Shown in pieces: positions 36,084 to 45,515 of a stretch of DNA of 64,000 nucleotides. The DNA is from Vibrio azureus (lineage in GTDB: Bacteria; Pseudomonadota; Gammaproteobacteria; Enterobacterales; Vibrionaceae). Made by a program: the position numbers and the translations under genes. How positions within the stretch are numbered: the stretch's first letter is position 1; each line of letters begins with the position of its first letter. The stretch spans positions 930,001 through 994,000 of the forward strand of contig NZ_CP018617.1 of NCBI RefSeq assembly GCF_002849855.1. Direction: 5' to 3'. The notes beneath the pieces are model-generated. The model ran no database searches. It saw only the letters and a list, made by a program, of their open reading frames with translations, and had not been told where the DNA came from.

Positions 36084-37025
36084 CTATTCGGGCGACTCAA
36101 TAACAGTATAAGTGTTTCGACCTCGTGATTTTGACAAGTACAGCGCCTTGTCAGCCAAAGAGTAAATCTCTGATATCTTCTCTTTACCCGTAGGTTGAAA
36201 AGCAAGCACACCCTGTGACACTGTCACGCAACTAGACACCGCTGAATATTCATGAACATAATCTAATGAGATCATAGCCTGTTGGACCCGAACCGCTTCT
36301 TTCTCAGCCGTATCTTTATCTGTACTGCTGAATATCAGAATAAATTCTTCTCCTCCATATCGGCCAACAAACTCCCCAGCCCGACAAAAAGTGCCTTTGA
36401 GTTGCTGGGCGATCGCTTTCAGGCAAAGATCGCCTTCTATATGACCGTAGTTATCATTAAAAAGTTTGAAAAAGTCGACATCAATAAGAATGATTGCCAT
36501 GGGAATTCTGTGACGCCCATGCCATGCGATCATCGCCTGCAGTTGAGTATCAATATATCGGCGATTGTAAAGGTTAGTTAAACCATCTTCATTTGCTTGC
36601 TGTTGAAGCAAAATATTCATTGCCTCTAATTTTCTGGTTACTTGTTTAAGTTCACGACGCATCGACGCAATTCTTTGCATCGCCATTAATTTAGAGTTCA
36701 GCACTAAGCGATCAACGGGCTTGGTAAGATAATCATCGCCACCAGCAGCAATCGCTTTGGCAATCGTTTCTGGCTCTTCATGACTGCTTAAAAAGATGAT
36801 GGGTATCCAGTCAGGAAACTTCTGTCTGATTCTTAATGACACTTCAAAACCTGTCATATTGGGCATCGCAATGTCTAAAAGGATAAGCTCAGGGTCAAAA
36901 CGTTCATATAACTCAAGTGCTTCTCGGCCGCTACTCACTGCTTCGACATCATGTCCTTGCTGCTGTAACCTTATCGCCAATTGCATTCTGTCCACTTTGA
37001 CATCATCGACAAGTAGAATACGCAT
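36084..37025 (-). CDS. Response-regulator diguanylate cyclase (REC-GGDEF)
   Basis: The 313-residue protein has an N-terminal receiver domain (LLVDD, phospho-acceptor Asp in LILLDIAMPN, Lys in LTKPV), a helical linker (about 125-150) and a GGDEF domain with DGLTNLYNRR, DVDFFKLFND and the active-site motif YGGEEF. GGEEF is a functional variant, so c-di-GMP synthesis is expected on phosphorylation. The usual inhibitory RxxD site five residues upstream reads RAGE, so product inhibition may be altered. I chose ATG 37025, which begins MRILLVDD and has AGGA eight bases upstream; ATG 37046 would add seven unrelated residues. Confidence 0.92.
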   Translation of the reverse strand: MRILLVDDVKVDRMQLAIRLQQQGHDVEAVSSGREALELYERFDPELILLDIAMPNMTGFEVSLRIRQKFPDWIPIIFLSSHEEPETIAKAIAAGGDDYLTKPVDRLVLNSKLMAMQRIASMRRELKQVTRKLEAMNILLQQQANEDGLTNLYNRRYIDTQLQAMIAWHGRHRIPMAIILIDVDFFKLFNDNYGHIEGDLCLKAIAQQLKGTFCRAGEFVGRYGGEEFILIFSSTDKDTAEKEAVRVQQAMISLDYVHEYSAVSSCVTVSQGVLAFQPTGKEKISEIYSLADKALYLSKSRGRNTYTVIESPE

Positions 37026-37176
37026 GGCCGTTCCTGTTGGGAGCATGCCTTTCTCACATTATTTTTATATCTATTATTAAAAATATACCATTATGTGAAT
37101 TTTGTATGATTAAAACGGAAAATAGATGCTATATTTTCGTTCTCAACTCATTTATTGGGTCGCTAAGCCATAGCGA

Positions 37177-37207
37177 TATACAAGTCACCTTAAAATGCCT
37201 AGGTATA
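37177..37207. repeat. Short Vibrio palindromic repeat
   Basis: A degenerate unit beginning TATACAAGTCACC and ending GCCTAGGTATA lies between the diguanylate cyclase gene and the DUF3069 gene. Confidence 0.6.
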
Positions 37208-37268
37208 AAGGTAGCTATTTAATGTTTTTGGGATTAATATTCCTGCTTTTTGTAATGAGAGCGATATC

Positions 37269-37709
37269 ATGTCAGAAGCCACTATGAACGAAGAAAACAC
37301 CAAGATTGATCTTGCAACAATTTCTCCTGAGCTACGAAAAGTCATTGAGTTTGATGAAGTACCTGAGGAAATGTTTACAATGGTAGTCTCCATCCATGAA
37401 GTGTCAGAAGATGCTGTACGCGAGTCGTGGGATAGCATGCCAGCAAGCGCTCAGAATGTTTTAGACAACTTCGAGCAATTCCATGCATTAGTTTCGGTTG
37501 GGCAAGCATTCGCTGGTCTTAATGTTATGGAAGAGTTCCCAACCTTGAACTTACCTGAGAATATGAGTGACGAGGATAAAGAAGATTATCGAGCTCAGTT
37601 ACTTGACAATGTACTTCATAACTGTGTTAAAGATATGGTTAAACAGGTGAAGAAAGCACGCCGTGATCCACTGCTAAAGCGTGAGTTTAAAGAAGTATTT
37701 ACTAAGTAA
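37269..37709 (+). CDS. DUF3069 family cytosolic protein
   Basis: The 146-residue protein has no signal peptide or membrane segment and is acidic in its N-terminal half, with a basic C-terminus (VKKARRDPLLKREFKEVF). It matches the DUF3069 family of vibrios in length and general composition (recognition is from memory). Function is unknown. It is a single-gene unit with its own terminator. Confidence 0.7.
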   Translation: MSEATMNEENTKIDLATISPELRKVIEFDEVPEEMFTMVVSIHEVSEDAVRESWDSMPASAQNVLDNFEQFHALVSVGQAFAGLNVMEEFPTLNLPENMSDEDKEDYRAQLLDNVLHNCVKDMVKQVKKARRDPLLKREFKEVFTK

Positions 37710-37792
37710 TCGTTATGCGGTTAAGGTATACCAACGGATTACCTCGCTAAGCAATCGAGCAATACTGAATTATGCTACTCAGTAAATTCGTA

Positions 37793-37825
37793 AAACGTCG
37801 TTCGGCTCTGTACGGCGTTTTTTTT
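37793..37825 (+). terminator. Terminator of the DUF3069 gene
   Basis: A 9-bp stem (AAACGTCGT/ACGGCGTTT, one G-T pair) with a 10-base loop runs straight into eight T residues. It sits about 85 bp after the stop codon and just before the convergent modC stop. Confidence 0.8.
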
Positions 37826-37837
37826 GTACTTAAAGAA

Positions 37838-38947
37838 TCAATCGTAATGTGGTCCGAGTAGGTCTTTGGGGCTAATTGCCACTCCTTTAATTTGTACATA
37901 TACCTTATCATTAACCTGCAAGTTCAAGTCATCAATAGACCATTTGGTAAGATTAGCGTAGAGACAACATGACCGGGCCAGATTCAGTGACACTGTCACA
38001 TTTTGTCTTCCTCCAGCGCAATTCACTTCCTGCATTGAAATCACTTTACCTAAAAGTACATTTCGGATAGAAGTCGCTATTGGTTTTTCCAGTGAGATAG
38101 AGACATCGTTCGAGCGTATTTGTAAACGAACCCAATCACCCAATTCTGCCTCTACCCTCTGAACCCAAAGCTCAACATTAGGCGCAACGGCTACTTTTGT
38201 CATTGTATATGTATCGTGCTGTTCTATTACCTTACCTTGAAAAAAGCTGCTCTGTTCACTGAACGATTGCCATGGCAACATTTCTTGTGAACTCCATACC
38301 TCTTCTAATGAACCAGAAATGGTAACTTTGCCACGATCTAAAATAGATAGATGATTTGAAAGGCGAACGATTTCCTGCAAGCTGTGTGAAACATAAATGA
38401 TCGGCGTATTTACCGTCTGAGAAAGATTTTCCAGAAATGGTAAAATCTCTTGTTTTCGTGGCAAATCCAGTGAAGCTAATGGCTCATCCATTAAAAGTAA
38501 ATCAGGCTTCGATAACAAAGCTCTAGCAATAGCAACTCGTTGTTTCTCACCACCCGAGAGTGAAATAGGGAAACGATTGAGAAGTGGATCAATTGCGAGA
38601 AGTTCTACGATAGTTTTGAAATACTGTTCATCCTTATTCGTCATTCCATAGAGGAGGTTGCCTTTCACTGAGTAGTGAGGAAATAGCCTAGAATCTTGAA
38701 AAACATAACCAATGTTTCGTTTGTGAACGGGTAAATTTATGTTTCTTGAACTGTCAAATAAGACATGCTCACCAATACTTATTTGTCCCTCCCTCGGCGC
38801 AAACAAACCACTGATCACATTAATAACCGTTGTTTTTCCAGCTCCTGAACGGCCGAATAAAGCGCTGATTCCCTGCTGAGGTAAGGTAAAATCGATATCA
38901 AAATCAACGTCGGAGAAGGACTGTTTAAATCGAATTTTAATGCTCAT
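37838..38947 (-). CDS. modC: Molybdate ABC transporter ATP-binding protein
   Basis: ModC powers molybdate uptake. The 369-residue protein has Walker A FGRSGAGKTT, signature LSGGEKQRVAIARAL, Walker B DLLLMDEPLASLD and switch His in YVSHS, then a C-terminal Mop/TOBE-like region (about 290-365, VNCAGGRQNVTVSL). The last gene of modABC; its ATG overlaps the modB stop (ATGA). Confidence 0.97.
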   Translation of the reverse strand: MSIKIRFKQSFSDVDFDIDFTLPQQGISALFGRSGAGKTTVINVISGLFAPREGQISIGEHVLFDSSRNINLPVHKRNIGYVFQDSRLFPHYSVKGNLLYGMTNKDEQYFKTIVELLAIDPLLNRFPISLSGGEKQRVAIARALLSKPDLLLMDEPLASLDLPRKQEILPFLENLSQTVNTPIIYVSHSLQEIVRLSNHLSILDRGKVTISGSLEEVWSSQEMLPWQSFSEQSSFFQGKVIEQHDTYTMTKVAVAPNVELWVQRVEAELGDWVRLQIRSNDVSISLEKPIATSIRNVLLGKVISMQEVNCAGGRQNVTVSLNLARSCCLYANLTKWSIDDLNLQVNDKVYVQIKGVAISPKDLLGPHYD

Positions 38948-39633
38948 TTTATTTCACCTAAACGACGCATGGCTTTGCGACTTAACCATTCGGAGACCAT
39001 TAAAGAAGAAAGTGCTAGAGCAATAGAGATAAGACAAAGACGAGCAGCTTCAATCTCTGCACCTGGAGTCTCGATAAAATTATACATCGCGAGTGGTATC
39101 GTTTGTGTCTCCCCTGGAATATTTGAAACAAAGCTGATTGTTGCGCCAAATTCTCCAAGGCTTCGGGCAAAAGCAAGCATAGTACCAGTGACAATACCTG
39201 GGATTGTAAGCGGTAACGTAATAGTGAAAAACACTTTAATCGGCGATGCCCCAAGTGTCGCAGCAGCATACTCCAGCTTTGAGTCAACGCTGTCCAAACT
39301 CAGACGTATTGAACGCACCATTAGAGGTAAGGCAACGACCATACACGCAACCACTGCACCTTTCCAGTTGAAGCTAAAAACTAAACCAAACTGTTGGTAA
39401 AGCCAATGACCAAGAAAACCGTTTTTACCAAGAGTGATAAGCAAAAGATAGCCAATAACAACTGGGGGTAAAACAAGCGGTAAGTGTACCAAGCTGTCTA
39501 TAATTGATTTACCGACAAACTGTGTTCGTGAAAGTAACCAAGCTAGGCCTAAGCCAAGCGGTATCAGCCATAAAATAGTATAAAAACTCACTTTTAAGCT
39601 TAACGTTAACGCCTGATATTCAAGTTCTGTCAC
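38944..39633 (-). CDS. modB: Molybdate ABC transporter permease
   Basis: ModB is the inner-membrane channel of the molybdate importer. The 229-residue protein has five or six hydrophobic segments and the EAA loop AAATLGASPIKVFFTITLPL. It starts with GTG at 39633. The gene lies 12 bp after modA and overlaps modC by four bases. Confidence 0.96.
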   Translation of the reverse strand: MTELEYQALTLSLKVSFYTILWLIPLGLGLAWLLSRTQFVGKSIIDSLVHLPLVLPPVVIGYLLLITLGKNGFLGHWLYQQFGLVFSFNWKGAVVACMVVALPLMVRSIRLSLDSVDSKLEYAAATLGASPIKVFFTITLPLTIPGIVTGTMLAFARSLGEFGATISFVSNIPGETQTIPLAMYNFIETPGAEIEAARLCLISIALALSSLMVSEWLSRKAMRRLGEIK

Positions 39634-39645
39634 TCTAATAGCCTT

Positions 39646-40395
39646 TTATTGAAAACCGTATTGATTAAAAATATGCTTTGCAGAATCAGAGCGTAAAAAA
39701 TCAAAGAATAACGTCGCCTGCTCGGACTGCTTTATGATAGCAGCAGGATACACGATTTTATCATGAGTGCCTTGGTTAAATTCCCCGACCACTTTTACGG
39801 TATCAATTAATTGTGCATCCGTTTTATAAACGATCCCTAAAGGCGATTCTCCTCGACTAACCAGTGCCAGTGCTAAGCGAACGCTTTTTGTCGGTGCAAT
39901 AAAACCCTCAAGATCAGACCAGTGGCTTAAAGCAGTTAATGCTTGTTTAGCATAAATTCCTGCTGGTACCGAAGTGGGATCCCCCATCGCTAATCGCCCT
40001 CCATCCAAAGCCATTTGCCATTGCGTAAGGTTCGATAATTCCAACTTGTTTATCTTGGAAGTACTTGGTGTGATCACCACCAACTGATTGGTTACCAAAT
40101 TTGTGACGTCGTCACCTTTTAGATTCATATCTTTTACAACAAAATCCATCCATACCGAATTAGCTGAAATAAAAATATCCGCTGGAGCTCCGTTTATAAT
40201 TTGTCGTGCTAATGAAGATGAGCCGCCATAAATAGGTACGACCTTAACTGAGTGCTTTTTGTTAAACTCTCGAATGACTTCATTAATCACATTAGTCATT
40301 GAAGAAGCCGCATAAACTTTAATATCAGCAGCATAAGCCGAATTTTGTAAAACTAGCAATATCGTCAAACAAGCCAGTATGAACCACCTTTTCAT
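39646..40395 (-). CDS. modA: Molybdate-binding periplasmic protein
   Basis: ModA captures molybdate in the periplasm for ModBC. The 249-residue protein begins with a signal peptide (MKRWFILACLTILL, cut near SAYA-AD), followed by KVYAASSMTNVINEV, IYGGSSSLARQI and MGDPTSVPAGIYAKQAL, all typical of ModA. I chose ATG 40395, with AGGA upstream; the longer frame to 40449 puts 18 polar residues before the signal peptide and is unlikely. Confidence 0.95.
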   Translation of the reverse strand: MKRWFILACLTILLVLQNSAYAADIKVYAASSMTNVINEVIREFNKKHSVKVVPIYGGSSSLARQIINGAPADIFISANSVWMDFVVKDMNLKGDDVTNLVTNQLVVITPSTSKINKLELSNLTQWQMALDGGRLAMGDPTSVPAGIYAKQALTALSHWSDLEGFIAPTKSVRLALALVSRGESPLGIVYKTDAQLIDTVKVVGEFNQGTHDKIVYPAAIIKQSEQATLFFDFLRSDSAKHIFNQYGFQ

Positions 40396-40449
40396 ACATA
40401 CATTCCTTTTTAAGATTCTCAAATAAAGTAATCTCCTGAATAAAACCAA

Positions 40450-40776
40450 AAAAGAAATATTACTTTATGAATCATCTTCAACTGTACCATATATCTTTAT
40501 ATATCATATCGTTATCTTATACTTAGACTCAAGCACTTGAGTGTTATATTTGCATTTCAATGGACAAATGTTTATAAACTGTTGGCTTCAAAATATATAA
40601 TTCAGTGCATTTGGGGGTTACTTGGGTATACCGCTGAATTGAATACAACGAACGCATGACGTAAACTGTTGAATATGATATACCCAAGTGACTTTAAGAT
40701 ACTTGGATATACTGTTACTTTTTTGTTATATAGCTTGTCAAAGCTAGGTTTCAATTCGATTCTTCTGGAGATTTCC
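40450..40776. other. Intergenic region between modA and the YfaZ-like gene
   Basis: This divergent control region is AT-rich. The modA side contains TAACGATATGATATATAAAGATATAT on the minus strand around 40488-40515, which loosely recalls ModE operators but is not a good palindrome. The YfaZ side holds one and a half copies of the Vibrio palindromic repeat (40612-40630 and 40679-40711). Confidence 0.5.
40679..40711. repeat. Short Vibrio palindromic repeat
   Basis: The unit reads TATACCCAAGTGACTTTAAG, continues through ATACTTGG and ends in ATATA, forming a hairpin. A half unit ending ACTTGGGTATA lies about 50 bp to the left. Confidence 0.75.
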
Positions 40777-41310
40777 ATGTTAAAAGCCCTAAAGGTTCTG
40801 TCCCTTGGTTTATGCGCTATTTTACCACTCTCTTCATACGCCAATAATTTTAACTACAACATGTTAGAAGTTCGTATGGGAACAAGCCCTGGCACATTTG
40901 GAGGCGAAGCATCCACCTACTTTACTCAAAACACTCATTTCATTGGCCGTGTAGACACATCATTTGATAATGATTGGGATATGGCTGCTGGTGTGGGCTT
41001 TAATGGACCTGCTGGTCAGTTTGCTGATGTCTATGGCCAAATGCTAGTACATAACGTCAAGTCTGAAAATGATGATATTATCGGCAATAAATGGCGCACC
41101 GAGATCAATATCGGCACACGAATCTGGTTTATGCAAAATGTAGAGCTACACGCTCGTCTCGGTCAATTGATAGATAATGATGAGTCGAATCTTATTTACA
41201 ACGTTGGTGCTCGTTTCTATTCAACTCAACAGCTGTCGATTGGGGCAGAGATCAAGGATAATGCCATATATGGCTCACAAATGGTGTTATCAGCTCGATT
41301 TAATTACTAG
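40777..41310 (+). CDS. YfaZ family outer membrane protein
   Basis: The 177-residue protein has a signal peptide (about residues 1-22, ending SSYA) and then alternating beta-strand segments rich in aromatic and small residues, ending in F-N-Y, a typical outer membrane barrel C-terminus. Pattern and length fit the YfaZ-like family, whose role is unknown. ATG 40777 has GGAG eight bases before it; upstream in-frame ATGs lie inside the palindromic repeat and are rejected. Confidence 0.75.
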   Translation: MLKALKVLSLGLCAILPLSSYANNFNYNMLEVRMGTSPGTFGGEASTYFTQNTHFIGRVDTSFDNDWDMAAGVGFNGPAGQFADVYGQMLVHNVKSENDDIIGNKWRTEINIGTRIWFMQNVELHARLGQLIDNDESNLIYNVGARFYSTQQLSIGAEIKDNAIYGSQMVLSARFNY

Positions 41311-41329
41311 AATCTGCCGAAGAGCCAGC

Positions 41330-41355
41330 AAGCCTCTCAGTGCATCGAGAGGCTT
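41330..41355. terminator. Hairpin between convergent genes, possible terminator
   Basis: A perfect 9-bp stem (AAGCCTCTC/GAGAGGCTT) with an 8-base loop sits between the convergent YfaZ-like and aminotransferase genes. Neither side has a strong T run, so termination efficiency is uncertain. Confidence 0.5.
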
Positions 41356-41401
41356 AAAATATCGATAAAATGGCCGCTATTTTACGATATAAAAAAGTAT
41401 T

Positions 41402-42589
41402 CTAACCTTGAGCAACTTTATGAATTGCCTTCGCGACATAAGGGATAGCTTTTTCAGTCAAACCTGCAATGTTCACTCTGCCATCACCAACAGCATATAC
41501 CCCGAACTGCTGCTGTAATTGGGTCATTTGATTATGGTTAAAACCAATGACACTGAACATCCCTTTATGGCTTTCAATAAAATCAAATTGCTCTGAGTTG
41601 TGCTCGGTTCGCAGTTGTTGACACAAAGCATGGCGCAATTTTATTAACCGTTGCTGCATTTCATCAAGCTCTTGCTTCCAAACCGACGTCAAATGCGTAT
41701 CTTGTAAAATCGTTTTTACCAGTGCAGCACCATGATCTGGCGGCATGGTGTAGTTAGTACGAACAACCGTCAGCAGCTTACTTTTTGCATTCGTTACGTC
41801 TTGAATACTCTTGCCCACAATCAAGGCCGCACCTGTACGTTCACGATAGAGTCCGAAGTTTTTAGAACAAGAGGTAGTGATCAACATTTCATCGACATGA
41901 TCAGCCATAAAGCGTAAGCCTTTCGCATCCTCTTCAAGGCCATCGCCAAACCCTTGGTAAGCCACATCAACAAAAGGAATAAAGCCATTTTTCTGTGACA
42001 ACTCAGTAATGGCTTGCCAAACAGAGAAGTCGAAGTCAGCCCCTGTAGGATTGTGACAACAGCCATGAAGCAACACGACATCTGACGGGCCAGCTTTGGA
42101 GAGATCATCCAGCATTTGAGCAGTGTCGACACCTTTTGTTTCTGGCGAGAAATAACGATACAACTTAACGTTGAGTCCAGCTGCTTCCATTATTGGCTTA
42201 TGGTTAATGTAACTAGGGTTAGAGATCCAAACGGTCGTATCAGGTTGCACAAGCTTCATTAGGTCGGCCAACATACGTAGCGCCCCACTTGCGCCTGGTG
42301 TTTGGACGGTCGCCACCCTCCCCATTGCTGAAGTCCCTTGCAAAAGTAGGCTCGTCATACATTGGTTGAATTCTTCACACCCCGCTAAGCCGACATAAGA
42401 TTTTGTTTTTTGGTTTGATATGACAATATCTTGCGCACTTTGAACCGCCTTCATGATTGGTGTTTCACCCAAACTATTTTTGTACACGCCAATGCCAAGG
42501 TCGATCTTATCTGGACGAGGATCGTTTCGATAAGCAACCGATAAAGATAAAATAGGATCTAATGCTGTTGTTGGAAGATGAGAAAACAT
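41402..42589 (-). CDS. Aromatic/aspartate aminotransferase (class I, AspC/TyrB family)
   Basis: This PLP enzyme moves amino groups between aspartate or aromatic amino acids and 2-oxoglutarate. The 395-residue protein shows DPILSLSVAYR and IDLGIGVYKN at the N-terminus, HGCCHNPTGADF, the PLP-lysine motif TTSCSKNFGLYRERTGA, and a C-terminal GRVNIAGL with the substrate-carboxylate Arg. I chose ATG 42589 (MFSHLPTTALDP) by alignment with E. coli AspC; ATGs at 42598 and 42637 are also in frame. The sequence cannot decide between aspartate and aromatic preference. Confidence 0.9.
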   Translation of the reverse strand: MFSHLPTTALDPILSLSVAYRNDPRPDKIDLGIGVYKNSLGETPIMKAVQSAQDIVISNQKTKSYVGLAGCEEFNQCMTSLLLQGTSAMGRVATVQTPGASGALRMLADLMKLVQPDTTVWISNPSYINHKPIMEAAGLNVKLYRYFSPETKGVDTAQMLDDLSKAGPSDVVLLHGCCHNPTGADFDFSVWQAITELSQKNGFIPFVDVAYQGFGDGLEEDAKGLRFMADHVDEMLITTSCSKNFGLYRERTGAALIVGKSIQDVTNAKSKLLTVVRTNYTMPPDHGAALVKTILQDTHLTSVWKQELDEMQQRLIKLRHALCQQLRTEHNSEQFDFIESHKGMFSVIGFNHNQMTQLQQQFGVYAVGDGRVNIAGLTEKAIPYVAKAIHKVAQG

Positions 42590-42785
42590 GAAAGTCATAA
42601 CCCTTTGAAATCCAAGAAGTGGACCTAACGTTATCATTTTCAGGTTGAATTCAGAAAGACTTTTTGTCGCATTTCATCGATTAAGGTATAAAATGTTGGT
42701 CAATTGCATTTTTTATGAGCGGGCTCATTGCAAAAAAGCACAATTACCTTCACTTCATTTACCTGATTGAGCCTTGGCTACCTCA

Positions 42786-43265
42786 TTACCTAAGGAATCG
42801 TTCTGTAAATCGATAGATCACCTGATTAGAGCTGCCTCGCCACTCTAAATCCAAATCTTTTTTATCTTGTTCAAACTTTCCATCAACCAAAGTATCAATC
42901 AAAGCAATCACGGCCCTTTGAGCTTCATTTAGAGCTTCAAGTTGATAGCCAGTCCAAAGCCAAATATCCTTATCTGGACATTCTTTTCGAACGCGTTTTA
43001 CCAGTTTGAGGATACTCGGTACATTTGCAGGGTGAAGGGGATCACCACCAGATAAAGAGAGGCCACGTCGTTTAATCCGAGTGTCCTTTAAATCAGCGAT
43101 GATTTGATCTTCTGCTCGCTGGGTAAACGGTTGACCTGCACTCAGAGATTGGCTTGACTGATTGTAGCAGCCACGACATTGATGTTCGCACCCCGAAACA
43201 AATAAAGTACATCGTGTACCAGGGCCATTCACCACATCAAGTGGGTAATATTGCATATAATTCAT
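42786..43265 (-). CDS. nrdG: Anaerobic ribonucleotide reductase activating protein
   Basis: NrdG is the radical-SAM enzyme that installs the glycyl radical on NrdD. The 159-residue protein carries the iron-sulfur motif C-x3-C-x2-C in SGCEHQCRGCYNQS and the SAM-binding GGDPLHPAN. It starts 15 bp after nrdD and is co-transcribed. Confidence 0.97.
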   Translation of the reverse strand: MNYMQYYPLDVVNGPGTRCTLFVSGCEHQCRGCYNQSSQSLSAGQPFTQRAEDQIIADLKDTRIKRRGLSLSGGDPLHPANVPSILKLVKRVRKECPDKDIWLWTGYQLEALNEAQRAVIALIDTLVDGKFEQDKKDLDLEWRGSSNQVIYRFTERFLR

Positions 43266-43280
43266 TCGGATTCATACCCA

Positions 43281-45401
43281 TTAAAGGTGTTTCACTCGCC
43301 TTTTCACTTCTTCTTGCTTGCCAAAGTTAAACGGCCGAGCATCTGGGCTCCCCAAATATCCGCATACTCGACGTGTCACTGATACTTTAGTGGAATCATG
43401 ATTACCACAATTTGGGCAAGTAAAGCCTTTACTCGTACACTCGAACTCGCCGTTAAAGCCACACTCATAGCATTCATCGATAGGTGTATTGGTTCCATAA
43501 TATGGCACACGTGAGTAACTGTAATCCCATACATCTTCCAATGCTTCAAGGTTACGCTGCATATTAGGAAATTCACCATAGCAGATAAAACCACCACTCG
43601 AGATTTCTGGGTATGGCATCTCAAAGTCAATTTTATCGTAAGGGTTCACTTTCTTTTCCACATCTAGGTGGAAACTGTTGGTGTAATATCCCTTATCCGT
43701 CACTCCTTCAATAACACCAAACTCCTTGGTATCAATGCGACAGAAGCGGCTGCATAAGTTTTCACTCGGTGTTGCATACAGACTAAACCCATACCCCGTT
43801 TCATCCGTCCATTGATTCACCGCTTTTTTCATGTATTGAATGATAGCAATGGCTCTTTCTCGAAGAATTTGGTCATCGTAGACATGACGGTCATTACCAA
43901 ACAGCGCTTGGATGGTTTCATGAATTCCGATATAGCCAAGGGAAATAGACGCACGGCCATGTTTGAAAATGTCAGCAATCGCATCATCCGCTTGTAAACG
44001 TACACCACACGCCCCTTCCATATACAAAATAGGCGCGACACGGGCTTTAACATTTTCCAAACGACTAATGCGAGTTTCTAACGCTTTACGAGCGAGGCGA
44101 AGGCGTGTATCTAATAAGTCGTAAAAAAGTGCTTCATTGCCTGCCGCTCGAAGCGCAATTCGCGGTAAGTTCAAGCTGACCACACCTAAGTTATTACGCC
44201 CTTCGTGAATAAGTTCACCATTCTCTTGGAACACCCCTAAGAAACTTCGACAACCCATTGGTGTTTTAAATGAACCGGTTATCTCCACCACTTTGTCATA
44301 GTTGAGGATATCCGGATACATTCTTTTTGAAGCACATTCAAGCGCGAGTTGTTTGATATCGTAATTAGGATCAGTAGAACGATGATTTAACCCATCTTTA
44401 ATGGCAAAGACTAACTTAGGGAACACAGCTGTTTTATGGTTTTTTCCAAGCCCAGCAATACGATTGTTTAAAATGGACGTCTGAATTAAACGTGATGCCC
44501 AGCTTTTACCCAAGCCAAAACCAAAGGTAACAAAGGGAGTTTGCCCGTTTGCTGTATGCAAAGTATTCACTTCATATTCCAATGATTGGAAAGCGTCGTA
44601 GCACTCTTTTTCAGTTCGAGCCTTAGCAAAAGCTTGTTGTTCAGTAATGCCCCACTCTTTTGCTACCTCTAAATGTTTATCGAAGCTCGCGATGACATAA
44701 GGTTCTAGGACTTCATCAATCCTATTGATTGTCGTCCCACCGTAAATATGACTCGCCACCTGCGCAATAATTTGAGCGGTAACGGCCGTTGCCGTTGAAA
44801 TCGATTTTGGCGTATCAATCTCAGCATTGCCCATTTTGAAACCATGGGTAAGCATGCCTTGTAAATCGATAAGCATACAGTTAAACATCGGAAAAAAAGG
44901 CGCGTAGTCGAGATCATGATAATGGATATCACCCGATTCATGAGCAAGCACAACATCTCGTGGCAAAATATGAGTTTTAGCGTAATGTTTCGCAACAATA
45001 CCCGCCAATAAATCCCGTTGGGTAGGAATGACTTTACCATCTTTATTGGCATTTTCGTTGATCAGATCAAGGTTGCTTTCCTCGATAAGTCCCTCGATTT
45101 CACGCGTAAGAGAACTTTGCTTTTCTCTTGCAATATCGCGATCGTGTCGGTATTCGATATAAGAGCGTGCCAATGACTTATGTGGACCTTGCATCAGTTC
45201 ATTTTCAACAAGATCTTGTATCTCATGGATATGAATTTCATCGTGATCACTGAGTTTCACTTCGATGGCAAGAGCAACATTGAGAGCATAAATGGCGATT
45301 TCTTTGCTTTTTTGCTCCGCTGCCGATTCAATAGCAACTTGAATTCGGGCTCTTTCAAAAGGCGCTCTCGAGCCATCTCGTTTGATTACGATTGGTTTCA
45401 C
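43281..45401 (-). CDS. nrdD: Anaerobic ribonucleoside-triphosphate reductase
   Basis: NrdD reduces ribonucleoside triphosphates to deoxy forms without oxygen. The 706-residue protein has an N-terminal ATP-cone (VIKRDGSRAPFERARI), the catalytic barrel, a zinc site near the C-terminus (CYECGFNGEFEC and CPNCG) and the glycyl radical region RRVCGYLGSPDARPFNFGK. Start is GTG at 45401 with AAGGA seven bases upstream, which matches E. coli NrdD's MKPIVIKRDG-like beginning. Regulation by FNR is indicated by the promoter described at 45650-45699. Confidence 0.97.
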   Translation of the reverse strand: MKPIVIKRDGSRAPFERARIQVAIESAAEQKSKEIAIYALNVALAIEVKLSDHDEIHIHEIQDLVENELMQGPHKSLARSYIEYRHDRDIAREKQSSLTREIEGLIEESNLDLINENANKDGKVIPTQRDLLAGIVAKHYAKTHILPRDVVLAHESGDIHYHDLDYAPFFPMFNCMLIDLQGMLTHGFKMGNAEIDTPKSISTATAVTAQIIAQVASHIYGGTTINRIDEVLEPYVIASFDKHLEVAKEWGITEQQAFAKARTEKECYDAFQSLEYEVNTLHTANGQTPFVTFGFGLGKSWASRLIQTSILNNRIAGLGKNHKTAVFPKLVFAIKDGLNHRSTDPNYDIKQLALECASKRMYPDILNYDKVVEITGSFKTPMGCRSFLGVFQENGELIHEGRNNLGVVSLNLPRIALRAAGNEALFYDLLDTRLRLARKALETRISRLENVKARVAPILYMEGACGVRLQADDAIADIFKHGRASISLGYIGIHETIQALFGNDRHVYDDQILRERAIAIIQYMKKAVNQWTDETGYGFSLYATPSENLCSRFCRIDTKEFGVIEGVTDKGYYTNSFHLDVEKKVNPYDKIDFEMPYPEISSGGFICYGEFPNMQRNLEALEDVWDYSYSRVPYYGTNTPIDECYECGFNGEFECTSKGFTCPNCGNHDSTKVSVTRRVCGYLGSPDARPFNFGKQEEVKRRVKHL

Positions 45402-45515
45402 ATCGGTTCCTTAATTTGGATAAACATACGCGTTTAACAGCTTTGTTGTTTCACGGCCAGGTATGCAGCTGTTATGTTTTTTAGAGAAAGTGACTGACTC
45501 GGTATCTCCTTTTAG

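Noticed and set aside
38969..39400. 143-codon plus-strand frame opposite modB
   Set aside because: modB is well supported by length, motifs and operon context; the opposite frame has no recognisable feature.
40480..40520. ModE operator upstream of modA
   Set aside because: AT-rich steps resemble the known operator loosely, but there is no convincing inverted repeat and no modE gene in the window.
42700..42760. Terminator after nrdG (ATGAG/CTCAT hairpin)
   Set aside because: The stem is short and is followed by A residues on the minus strand, not T.
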